Source: JACVRW01 sp963734025 (lineage in GTDB: Bacteria > Actinomycetota > Thermoleophilia > Solirubrobacterales > Thermoleophilaceae). From it: a DNA stretch of 64,000 nucleotides. The translations under genes and the position numbers were made by a program. Where the stretch lies: the NCBI GenBank assembly GCA_963734025.1, contig CAVTFR010000019.1, positions 1 to 64,000 on the forward strand, written 5' to 3'. The notes beneath the pieces were generated by a model. It was not told where the DNA came from and did not search any database. It was given only the letters and a program-made list of their open reading frames with translations. Below, piece by piece: positions 55,644 through 64,000 of the stretch (positions are counted from its first letter, which is position 1; every line of letters begins with the position of its first letter).

Positions 55644-56413
55644 CGCAGCGAGCGGGCGATCTGCTCCGCCCGCTCCAGGCCGAAGCCACCCTCGAGCCGG
55701 ACGAGCGTGTCGCCGCGCTCCAGGAGGAGGACGTTGTCGGCGAGCCGCAGGTTGCGCTCGAAGTCGGTCCCGTCCGGCCGCCGGTAGAAGAAGAAGTGCG
55801 ACGCGCCCTCGAGCCAGATCGCAGGCTCGCCGTCGATGGTCAGCTCCTCGATGACGCTGTTCGGGCCCGCGATCTTGCCGATGTACTCCGGCACGAGGTC
55901 GCCCCGGAACTCGCTCACGAGTAGACCGAGCCCGGTGGCCTTCGCCTCCGGTAGCCCCGGCCGCGGCCGGTAGGCGAGCGACAGCTCGCCGCCGGGGATG
56001 TCGCGGCGCACGTAGACGCCGTCCGGCGTTCCGGGGTCCTCTGGGACGAGCGGCGTGAAGCCGAGCATGTCGCCTGCCTCGTCGAGCGTTGTGCGTTGGC
56101 CCAGTTGCAGCGGTCGCAGCTCAGGCGGAGCCGGCAGGCTCTCGCGGCGCTCCACGGTGGCGCCCTGCAGGCCGAAGAACTCGAGCACGGCGTCGCGGAC
56201 CGACGGCACCGCGGCGAACACCCCTCCCGCCAGCACGAGCAGCCCGACGAGCGCGAGCGCCAGAGCGCGCCGGAGCCCGGCGGCGGGCAGCAGCGTCCGC
56301 CTGCGGGTGGGCGGCGCCTCGATACGCGCCCGCACGCGCGGCGCGAGCACGGGCGTCGGCGGGTAGTCGAGCTCGCGGCCGAGCTGCGTGAGTGCCCGCT
56401 CGAGCTCGCTCAC
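55640..56413 (-). CDS. Membrane protein partnered with ECF sigma factor (anti-sigma-like)
   Basis: A 257-aa protein with a cytoplasmic N-terminus (LERALTQLGRELDYPPTPVL), one membrane helix (ALALALVGLLVLAGGVFAAV) and a large external domain (VPSVRDAVLEFFGLQGATVE, LGFTPLVPEDPGTPDGVYV, FFFYRRPDGTDFERNLRLAD). Its ATG overlaps the sigma gene stop by 4 bp. Position and topology suit an anti-sigma or sigma-sensor partner, although a classical zinc anti-sigma motif is not visible. Confidence 0.75.
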   Translation of the reverse strand: MSELERALTQLGRELDYPPTPVLAPRVRARIEAPPTRRRTLLPAAGLRRALALALVGLLVLAGGVFAAVPSVRDAVLEFFGLQGATVERRESLPAPPELRPLQLGQRTTLDEAGDMLGFTPLVPEDPGTPDGVYVRRDIPGGELSLAYRPRPGLPEAKATGLGLLVSEFRGDLVPEYIGKIAGPNSVIEELTIDGEPAIWLEGASHFFFYRRPDGTDFERNLRLADNVLLLERGDTLVRLEGGFGLERAEQIARSLR

Positions 56414-56970
56414 GCGACCTCCTCCCCCAGCTCGCCGCGCAGCCGCTCGAGCGCACGCGACAGGCGCGACTTGACCGTGCCGCGGGCACAGTCGAGGACG
56501 GACGCCATCTCCTCCTCGGACAGATCGAGGAAGTAACGGCAGGCGATCGCGCGCCGATCGATGTCCGGTAGGCGCTCGAGGGCCGCGAGCAGCTCACCGC
56601 GCCGCTCGGAGTCGAGGAGCGCCGCCTCGGGCGACGGGACCGCGTCACCCGGGCGACGCTCCTCGGCCACGCGCAGCGCGAGCGTCGCGCGCCGGCTCGC
56701 GGCCCGCACCCGGTTGCGCGCCTCGTTGGAGACGATCGCGAGCAGCCAGGGCCGGAACGGGGCGCCCTCGCGGAAGCGGCCCAGCGCTTTCTGGGCCTTG
56801 ACGAAGGCGTCCTGAGCCGCCTCCTCCGCATCTGCGGCCGAGCCGGTGATCAGCCACGCCGTGCGGAACGCAACCGTCCCGTGCATCCTCACGATCTCCT
56901 CGTACGCGTCGAGCTCGCCGCGCTTCGCCCGTGCAACGAGCTCCGCCTCCTTGGGTGGCCGGTCCTCCAC
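56410..56970 (-). CDS. ECF RNA polymerase sigma factor
   Basis: A 186-aa sigma factor. Region 2 contains YEEIVRMHGTVAFRTAWLIT and AEEAAQDAFVKAQKALGRFR, then FRPWLLAIVSNEARNRVRAA. Region 4 contains LPDIDRRAIACRYFLDLSEE and MASVLDCARGTVKSRLSRAL. GTG 56970 follows TACTAC by 7 bp, suggesting a leaderless transcript from the tandem-repeat promoter region. The following gene overlaps by 4 bp and is a membrane protein that may control it. Confidence 0.92.
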   Translation of the reverse strand: MEDRPPKEAELVARAKRGELDAYEEIVRMHGTVAFRTAWLITGSAADAEEAAQDAFVKAQKALGRFREGAPFRPWLLAIVSNEARNRVRAASRRATLALRVAEERRPGDAVPSPEAALLDSERRGELLAALERLPDIDRRAIACRYFLDLSEEEMASVLDCARGTVKSRLSRALERLRGELGEEVA

Positions 56971-56976
56971 CGTGTC

Positions 56977-57012
56977 CGTAGTACAACGTGAGTGCGTAGT
57001 ACAACGGGAGCG
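56977..57012 (-). repeat. Two 18-bp tandem repeats upstream of the ECF sigma gene
   Basis: CGTAGTACAACGTGAGTG (56977-56994) and CGTAGTACAACGGGAGCG (56995-57012) match at 16 of 18 positions. On the sigma-gene strand each contains GTTGTACTACG. The nearer copy supplies the putative -10, the farther one lies about where a -35 or activator site should be. Confidence 0.6.
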
Positions 57013-57088
57013 GCGGAGGGGTTCCTGCACATCGAACGCAGAGGCCCGGTAGGTGAGAGTCAGGCGCGGCGCGCGGCGCGGGTAGAGA

Positions 57089-57889
57089 TCAGCAAGCGCA
57101 CGACGCCGAGCCGGCGCCGCTCCGGCAACCGCGATCATCGGGATGGCGGCCCTCCAGCGGCGCGAACTCGACTAGAAGATCGCGCGTGAGACGCTCGAAC
57201 ACGGCCGACGCGCGGAAGCGCTCCGCTTCGCGCGGCCTCGCAGGCGCATCCGTCGAAACGCCGCCGGCGTCGCGGCAGCGTTCTCGACGCCGAGAAAAAG
57301 GTCGTCCAGTGTGCGGGCCTCGATGTAGTCCAGTCCCCCCTCGAAACCGTGCGAGGGGGCCAGCGTTTCGCTCACGAGAACACAGCCTGCCGCAAGTGCG
57401 AGTGCCGCGCGATGCTCGAAAGCCGGCGCTCCGGTTTCATGGATGTTCAGGGCCACCGGCGCGGGTGGAGGTCGGCAGCACCGAACTCGACCAGCTCGAT
57501 CGAGTGAGTAAAGAGCTCCTGGTAATCGCGCCGCCTGGAGGACGGGCCGCCGAGCCACGCCGCACGTCCGCATGGCCACGTGGGCGCCGAATCGAACAGT
57601 GCGTCGGCTACAGGCAGGACCAGCGACCTCCAGGCACCGGGCCAGGGGCCGATGATCCGATCCTCTCGCGTGCGGGTGTCGGCGGCACCCCATTCTCCAC
57701 CCAGGTGATCACCGGCCCTTCGTAGGCGAGCGGAGGTCCGCCGCCGAGCACAAACATCACATCGACATCCGCGTTAAAGGAGGCGTCGCCGGTCACTGTC
57801 TCGAAGCGGACCGCATCGTTCACCTGCCTGGGCGCACACGCACGAAGCAGCTCCGGGTCACCGCTGAGAGCCACGCGGATCGGTGTCAC
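57089..57889 (-). CDS. Glycosyltransferase, several frameshifts
   Basis: Pieces in different frames join into one protein. The N-terminus is MTPIRVALSGDPELLRACAP to WVENGVPP. Next come RIIGPWPGAWRSLVLPVADA and RRRDYQELFTHSIELVEFGA. Then the donor-site region LNIHETGAPAFEHRAALALA, VLVSETLAPSHGFEGGLDYI, and finally RFRASAVFERLTRDLLVEFA. The third piece resembles the C-terminal domain of group-1 type glycosyltransferases. At least three indels (about 57655, 57450 and 57230) break it. It is divergent from the rest of the polysaccharide locus. Confidence 0.55.
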
Positions 57890-57939
57890 GCGACGCGATG
57901 GTATGCGCCTATGCTGCGCCGCGCATGGTGGCGCCCCGC

Positions 57940-59175
57940 ATGAGCCAGAGCGTGTGCTTCGTGCTCCCCGGCCTCGGGCCGTCGGGCGGCGTGCGGGCCG
58001 TACTCAACCACGCCCGGCTGCTCGCTCGCGACCACGGGCTGTTCGTGACGGTCGCGCTCCCCGCGGCGGCCGGCGAGCGGCCGCCCCCGGACGTGCGCGT
58101 CGTGACATATCACGAGGCACGCGGGGAGGCCTTCGACATCGCGGTCGCGACCTGGTGGCAGACCGTCGGGCCGATGTTCGCGATCCCGGCAAGCGACGCG
58201 CCTACTTCGTGCAGAACTTCGAAGAACGCCTCTACCACCGCGGAGATCTCGAGCGGCTTGCTGCTCCGCTTACGCACGACTTGCCGCTGAGCTTCATAAC
58301 CGAGGGCCGCTGGATCGCGGAGCTGCTCGGCCAACTACGTCCGGTACACCCTGTCATCACGTGCCAAACGGTGTCGACAAGTCCATGTTTTCTGCGCCGC
58401 CGAACCGCCGCTCCGGGACGGACCGCTGCGGATTCTTGTCGAGGGAAGCCCGCAGCTCTGGTTCAAGGGGGTACCCGAGGCGGTCGAGGGCGTGCGCCAG
58501 ATGTGCGAGTTCCACGTGCTCACGCTCGTCTGCCCGGAGCGACCACCACGCGAGCTGTCGAGCAGGATCGACCGGGTCCTCGGTCCGTTGGCACCTCACG
58601 AGATGCCAGCCGTCTACGCTGATGTCGACGTGCTGGTGAAGCTGTCGCGGGTCGAAGGTGTGTTCACCCCACCGCTCGAGGCTTTCCACTGCGGCGCTAC
58701 GGCTGTGGTGTGGCCCGTGACCGGACACGACGAGTACGTGCGTCATCGCGAGAACGGCATCGTCGCGGACTGGGATGACCTGCCGGGGGTCGCCCGCTGG
58801 CTTGACCTGCTTGCCCGCGATCGCGAACTGCTCGGTAGTTTGCGGCGCGGAGCCGTCGAGACGGCCAGGACGTGGCCTTCCCTCGAGGACTCGGCCGATC
58901 GGATGGCCGCGGCGCTGGGTGACATAGCCGCGGCGCCGCAACCTCTGGACGATCCCCCGCAACTTCTCGCGGACCTCGAGGCTGGCCTCGCCGAGTTACA
59001 ACTGGAACTGCATGGACTGAGACGCCACCGCGACGAGAGCGAACGCAACCTCGAGGCGGCAATGGATAGGCAGGCTGCGCTGGAGCGGCGTACCGCCGAA
59101 CTCGAGGCCGCCCTCGCGCACACACTTGACTCACGTGCCCGCGGCCTGCTGGCCTCAATTCGCAGGCGGGCATAG
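57940..59175 (+). CDS. GT4-like glycosyltransferase with C-terminal coiled coil, three frameshifts
   Basis: The N-terminal domain SVCFVLPGLGPSGGVRAVLN, then VATWWQTVGPMFAIPAS, is in the first frame. RAYFVQNFEERLYHRGDLER and FITEGRWIAELL follow in a second. NGVDKSMFSAPP and LRILVEGSPQLWFKGVPEAV follow in others. From about 58400 one frame carries VYADVDVLVKLSRVEGVFTP, PLEAFHCGATAVVWPVTGHD and an about 80-residue coiled coil with LELHGLRRHRDESERNLEAA. It resembles WsaF-type rhamnosyl or related transferases of surface glycans. Indels lie near 58195, 58360 and 58400. Confidence 0.72.
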
Positions 59176-59219
59176 GCATGAGGACCGGTAAGCCGCGGTT
59201 GCTAGCGTCCTTGCGCCCG

Positions 59220-60458
59220 TGAGCGCCACCGTTTCCCATCCGCGCGATCGGCGAGCAACGCTGCTCGCGAAGGCGCCCGAGTCGGTCAACGCCGAGCGGG
59301 TCAGCAAGAACTTCCGGCGTACCCCACGTGCGCTACTCCACGCTCAAGGAGCGGGCATTGCACCCCTTCGCCGCGCGCACTGCTGACGAGTTCGAGGCCC
59401 TGCGCGACGTGAGCTTTGCCGTCAAGCGCGGCGAGTTCTTCGGGATCGTCGGGCGCAACGGGAGCGGCAAGAGCACGCTGCTCAAGTGCGTGGCCGGCAT
59501 CTACGCGATCGACGCGGGCTCGATCACGGTGAACGGCCGGCTGTCTCCCTTCATCGAGCTCGGCGTCGGCTTCAATCCCGAGCTCTCGGCTCGGGACAAC
59601 GTGCTCATCAACGCGATCATGCTCGGGCTCTACGCGCAAGCGAGGCCCGGGCGCGCTTCGACGAGATCATCGAGTTCGCGGAGCTCGAGGAGTTCGTCGA
59701 TCTCAAGCTGAAGAACTACTCATCGGGGATGAGCGTGCGGCTGGGCTTCGCCGTCGCGATTCAGGTCGAGGCCGACGTGCTGCTCGTCGACGAGGTGCTG
59801 GCCGTCGGCGACGCAGCCTTCCAGCAGAAGTGCTTCGACGAGTTCGACCGCCTGAAGGGCGAGAACCGGACGATGCTCTACGTGACGCACGACATGGCGA
59901 GCGTCGAACGCTTCTGCGACCACGGCCTCGTGCTCGAGCGCGGGCGGCTGGTCGACGAGGGCGAGCCCGAGCGGATCACACGCACCTACAACGAGATCAA
60001 CTTCGGTCAGATGAGCGGCAGCGAGGAGCAGGCGGCGGCCGGAAGCGCCGTGCGGTTCGTTCGCGGCTGGTGCGAGTCCGGGTCCGGCGAGCAGCTCGTG
60101 AGCTCTCGTCAGGGCGAACAGATCCATGCCTGCTTCGAAGTCGAGTTCACGCGCGCCGTTGAGGACCCGGTCCTGTCGATCGCCCTCCGCAACGAGGTGC
60201 GGCACACGATCCTCGTCGCGACCGCCGACGACGGGTCGGGCAGCGGTGGCCGCTACTCGGCTGGCGACCGCGCGATCGCCCGCTTTGCCTTCGAAAACAT
60301 GCTCGCGCCGAGCCGGTACACGTTCACGGCAAGGGTGGGCGCCCGCGGCCGCGGCCTCTACGGCGAGGCCGAGGATCTCTTCGCGCTGATCGTCCAGGCC
60401 GAGGCGCATGAGCGGTGGCATCGTCGACCTACCCTACGAGGCCGAGGTGCGAGCGCCT
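59220..60458 (+). CDS. Polysaccharide ABC exporter ATPase (Wzt-like), frameshifts
   Basis: The ATPase half has Walker A GIVGRNGSGKSTLLKCVAGI, a Q-loop region with LSPFIELGVGFNPELSARDN, signature LKNYSSGMSVRLGFAVAIQV, Walker B ADVLLVDEVLAVGDAAFQQK and the switch MLYVTHDMASVERFCDHGLV. The C-terminal domain (about 140 aa, VRFVRGWCESGSGEQLVSSR, YSAGDRAIARFAFENMLAPS) is the Wzt sugar-binding type that selects the O-polysaccharide. Frame breaks lie near 59320, 59640 and 60405. The end is placed at the Wzm start because no natural stop is in frame. Confidence 0.82.
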
Positions 60459-61303
60459 ATGAGCGTCGACGCGGCGCCACGTCCGCGCTATCGCGGCCCG
60501 TCGGCGCTCGGCGACGATGTCCGTCGCTTCTGGAGCCTGACCTTCACGCTCGCCGCCACCGACTTCAAGCTCCGCTTCTTCGGCTCGGTGCTCGGCTACG
60601 TCTGGAGCCTGATGCGCCCGCTCCTGCTGTTCGGCGTGATCTATGTCGTGTTCACAGAGGTGGTGCGCTTCGGCGCGGGTGTCGAGCATTACCCCGTCTA
60701 TCTGCTGACCTCGATCGTGCTGTTCAGCTTCTTCGCGGAGGCCACCAGCCGCGGCGTGACGTCGCTCGTCGAGCGCGAGAACCTGCTTGCGCAAGATCCG
60801 CTTCCCACGACTCGTGATCCCGCTCTCGGTGGCGCTCGCCGCGCTCTTCAACCTGCTGGCGAACATGGTCGCGGTGTTCGTGTTCGTGTTCATCTCGGGA
60901 ATCGAGCCCGCGGCCCGACTGGGTCCAGGTGCCGCTCCTGATCGCGATGCTCGTCGTGCTCGCGACCGGTGTGACGATGCTCGTCTCCGCGCTCTACGTC
61001 CGCTTCCGCGACATGGAGCCGATCTGGGAGGTCACGCTCCAGCTGCTCTTCTACGCCTCGCCGGTCCTCTACGTGATCACGTTCGTTCCGGAGGACCTCC
61101 GCAAGATCGCGGCGTCGAACCCGATCGCGACGATCCTCACGCAGATGCGCCACGCGCTGATCGACGAGAACGCGCCCACGGCCCCAACCGTGCTCGGGGG
61201 TTGGGTCGAGCTGCTGATCCCGGTGGGTATCGTGGCGGCGATCTTCGCGGTCGGCTTCTGGGTCTTCTTCCGGGAGACCCCGCGAATCGCCGAGAACCTC
61301 TGA
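60459..61303 (+). CDS. Polysaccharide ABC exporter permease (Wzm-like), two frameshifts
   Basis: ABC-2 type membrane protein. RFWSLTFTLAATDFKLRFFG, SVLGYVWSLMRPLLLFGVIY and LTSIVLFSFFAEATSRGVTS are in the first frame. KIRFPRLVIPLSVALAALFN, NMVAVFVFVFISGI is in the second. PLLIAMLVVLATGVTMLVSA, YVRFRDMEPIWEVTLQLLFY and ASPVLYVITFVP to TGA 61301-61303 are in the third. Indels lie near 60795 and 60920. It pairs with the upstream Wzt-like ATPase to move lipid-linked polysaccharide across the membrane. Confidence 0.82.
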
Positions 61304-61307
61304 GCCA

Positions 61308-62596
61308 TTGGCCACCTCAACCGAGAACGAAGAGATCGAGGCGCTGCGCCGCCGGGTCGAGGCCCAGGAGCGGGAACATGCCGAGCAGATCAAGCGGGCC
61401 AACGCCGCGCTCGCGGCCGCGCAGGACCGCAGCTACTGGCTCGAGCGCTGGCGAATCGACCTGAACGAGCTGATGCGCCGGCCCGGCGCGAGCGAGGCAC
61501 GCGCGGCGCTGCGCGGGCTGCGCGCGGTCTACCGCGGGCTCAACAAGGCGCAGCGGGCCATGCGCGACGAACTCAGCGGCGCTCCCGCTGCGGGCTCACG
61601 AAGCTCGGCAGGTCGTCGAGGACGAGCGAGCGCTCGCGGAGGCCGGCGAGAAGGCGATCCCTTTGCCCGGACGCATCTCCCCGGACCGGCCGTACGCAAC
61701 GCCCGCGACAGATCTGCTCTACGAGCGCCTCGACGAATCCGCGGTCGCCGAGGTCGAGGCCAGCCTGACGCCGGCTGAGCGCGGGGTCTGGGACGCCGCC
61801 GACCCGGCTGATCCGGCGCCGCCTGGCGCTCGCGTTCGGCGTGCATCACGAGGTCGCGTCCGTGCTCGAGGCCACAGGGCTGCGCGCCGATAGCTCCGCC
61901 GCCCGAGATCCACGCCATGGAGCGCAGCGCGGAGTCGGCCGGGGGATCCACGTACAGCGCGGACATGATCGTCGCGGCCGCTCGCCGAGACCGGCTTCGA
62001 GTTCGACCCCGGCAAGGCGGGCCTCGACTTCGGCTGCTCGTCGGGAAGGGTGGTGCGCGTCTTCGCCGCCGCCTACCCGGAGATGGAGTGGCACGGCTGC
62101 GATCCGATCGAGCGCGGCGATCGACTGGGCGAAGGCCAACCTCCCGGACATTCGCTTCGAGCACAGCCCCGAGCGGCCGCCGCTGACCTACGAGGACGAG
62201 TCGTTCGACCTCGTCTTCGCGATCTCGATCTGGTCCCACTTCGCGGAGGGGGCCGCCATCGAATGGCTCCGCGAGATGCGCCGCCTGATCCGCCCCGGAG
62301 GCAGGCTCGTCCTCACCTCGCATGGCCTGCAGGGCATCGCCTACGCGTCGGCGCAGGGGGTCAGGCCGCCGGGGCAGCTCGAGGAGATCGAGCGCGCGCT
62401 CTACCGCGACGGCTTCTGGTTCACGAACGAGTTCGGCGCCGCGGGCGACCACGGCGTTCGCAACCCGGAGTGGGGTACCGCGTTCCTGAGCCCGGAGTGG
62501 CTCCTCACCCGCACGAGCGGCGCCTGGAGGGTCTGCGCCTTCCACCCCGGGCAGCTGCAGGACAACCAGGACCTCTACGTCCTCGAGCCGGCCTAG
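61308..62596 (+). CDS. Coiled-coil/SAM-methyltransferase of the polysaccharide locus, frameshifts
   Basis: The N-terminus is a coiled coil (EEIEALRRRVEAQEREHAEQ, IKRANAALAAAQDRSYWLER) from TTG 61308. After breaks near 61590, 61790, 61880, 61980 and 62120 the methyltransferase domain reads GLDFGCSSGRVVRVFAAAYP (motif I), HGCDPIE, FDLVFAISIWSHFAEGAAIE and MRRLIRPGGRLVLTSHGLQG, ending at TAG 62594-62596. It may cap or modify the glycan chain, as terminal methylation does in Wzm/Wzt systems; this role is inferred. Confidence 0.68.
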
Positions 62597-62600
62597 AAGC

Positions 62601-64000
62601 GTGGCCTCCACCTCGGTCGTGATCCCCGTGCTCGACGGCGAGGCGCATCTCCCGGCCCTGCTCGCGGCGCTCGAGCGCGAGGGCCCCGACGAGGTGCTCG
62701 TGATCGACTCGGGCTCGAGCGACCGCTCGGTCGAGATCGCGCGCGCCGCCGGGGTCGACCTGATCGAGATCGCGCCGGCGGAGTTCGGCCACGGGCGGAC
62801 GCGCAACCTCGGCGCCGAGCGAACCAGCGGGGAGCTGATCTGCTTCCTCACCCAGGACGCCGAGCCGGTGCCCGGGCTGGCTCGACGCCCACCGCGAGGC
62901 GTTCCGGCTCGCGCCCCGGGTCGGCGCCGCCTACGGCCCGCATCTGCCGCGTGCCGATACGAGCCCGATGATCGCCCGCGAGCTGACCGAGTTCTTCCGC
63001 AGCTTCTCGCCCGACGGGACGCCCGTCGTTCAGCGCGTGGACGGCCCGGTCTTCCTCTCGAACGTCAACGCCAGCTATGCGCGCTCGTGCTGGGCGGAGA
63101 TCCGCTTCCCGGACGTGGAGTACGCCGAGGACCAGGCGTTCTCTCGCGCGATGCTCGACGCCGGCTGGCTGAAGGTCTTCCATCCCGGCGCGGCGGTGCT
63201 GCACGCGCACGACTACTCGCAGGGCGAGTTCATGCGGCGCTACTTCGACGAGTACCGCGGGCTGCGCGAGACGATCGGCCACGTCGAGGACATGTCGCCG
63301 CGGACCGTCGCGCGGCGTCACCCGCCGCCAGGTGGCCGGGGACCTGCGCTGGATGCGCGAGCAGGGCTGGCCGCGGGCGCGGCGCGCGCGCTGGGCGGCG
63401 CGCTCCGCGGCGCATCACGCCGGGCGGCAGGTCTTCGCCGGTCTCGGCTCGCGCTCCGAGCGGCTGCCCGCCCGGCTGCGCCGTAGCCTCTCGCTCGAGC
63501 GGCGCGACGGCGACCGCCGCCGACGCGCCGGCCTCGCCGGAGACGACCCGGCACTCGTTCCCCGCGGCCGTGCGATCGCCGCGGCCCGCGCGACGCCGAC
63601 TTGGAACGAGATGCTGCGCCTGAGCCGCGAGGGCCAGGCGGCCCTGCTCGACCCCGTGCCGGGAATGGCCGAGCGGCCCTGCCTGCACATCGCCGTCGTG
63701 ATACCGCCGTTCGCTCGCGGCAGCGGCGGCCACGGCTCGATCTTCCAGATCGTGCGCGGCCTGGAGCGGATGGGGCACACCTGCTCGATCTGGCTCCACG
63801 ACCCGCTCGGGCACTCCTGGGAACGGCCCGCGGTGCTGCGGCGACGCATCGTCGAGGAGTTCCTGCCGCTCGATGCGCCCGTCTTCAAGGGCTTCGACGA
63901 CTGGTTCGGAGCGGACGTCGTGGTCGCCACCGGCTGGGAAACGGTCTTCCCGGCCGTGCTTCTGCCCGACTGCCATGCCCGCGTCTATCTGATCCACGAC
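62601..64000 (+). CDS. GT2-GT4 double glycosyltransferase, 3' end outside window, two frameshifts
   Basis: From GTG 62601 a GT2 domain reads TSVVIPVLDGEAHLPALLAA, VLVIDSGSSDRSVEIARAAG and LICFLTQDAEPVPG. It continues after an indel near 62877 as FLSNVNASYARSCWAEIRFP and VEYAEDQAFSRAMLDAGWLK. After a second indel near 63310 one frame runs open to base 64000 with WMREQGWPRARRARWA, NEMLRLSREGQAALLDPVPG, HIAVVIPPFARGSGGHGSIF and VFKGFDDWFGADVVVATGWE, the start of a WsaF-like GT4. No start with a ribosome-binding site separates the parts, so a fusion is likely; a separate gene from ATG 63612 is possible. Confidence 0.72.

Overview
High-GC bacterial chromosome, most likely an actinobacterium of the class Thermoleophilia (Solirubrobacterales-like). 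This rests on GC-rich codon use, many GTG starts, four LLM-class flavin oxidoreductases, a DDN-type F420-linked nitroreductase homologue, an ECF41 sigma factor, an MmyB-like regulator, and HAF-repeat, DUF11 and DGGPEEG-repeat secreted proteins. The lineage is inferred from gene content; no rRNA or tRNA gene was found.

Layout. 1-4316: a bicupin gene, then nrdR and the B12-dependent ribonucleotide reductase nrdJ, preceded by a pair of NrdR-box-like palindromes 32 bp apart. 4312-7864: a 3.54-kb segment bounded by 58-bp imperfect inverted repeats and a 6-bp direct repeat placed on the nrdJ stop codon. It carries a lipoprotein hydrolase, a secreted vanadium-haloperoxidase-like protein and a ribbon-helix-helix protein, but no transposase, so it looks like a mobile insertion cassette. 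7870-17400: an accessory stretch with a methyltransferase, a 184-bp MITE-like element, an M1 peptidase, three VOC proteins, a frameshifted DUF11 exoprotein, a decayed membrane-protein gene, a 240-bp tandem duplication and a tiny DUF1559-like secreted protein. 17600-24850: an MMPL transporter with a divergent TetR gene and two operators, a 12-repeat HAF protein, an LLM oxidoreductase and three small exported or membrane proteins. 24869-37490: a LAL-type LuxR regulator, a second LLM oxidoreductase, a homocysteine methyltransferase-like enzyme, an ACT protein, a YihY/BrkB membrane protein, a DDN/TetR pair, and an ECF41 sigma factor divergent from an NmrA-like reductase whose promoter matches the ECF41 consensus. 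37490-43530: a coupled operon of alpha-oxoamine synthase, membrane PAS-GGDEF-EAL protein and MFS transporter. 43570-56970: small enzymes, an EamA transporter, a zinc-ribbon metallopeptidase, an MmyB-like regulator with operator, two LLM oxidoreductases, an aldo/keto reductase, an M20 peptidase, a DUF892 protein with a Ser/Arg tail, and an ECF sigma factor with a partner membrane protein. 57089-64000: a surface-polysaccharide locus (glycosyltransferases, Wzt/Wzm-type ABC exporter, methyltransferase, GT2-GT4 protein running off the window).

Many genes show one or more frameshifts that restore a clear family match in another frame, often in compensating pairs and densest at 57-63.5 kb. Long genes elsewhere (nrdJ, GGDEF-EAL, HAF, MMPL) are intact. 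I read most of these as base-calling indels in a draft assembly rather than true pseudogenes, but I cannot prove this from one sequence.
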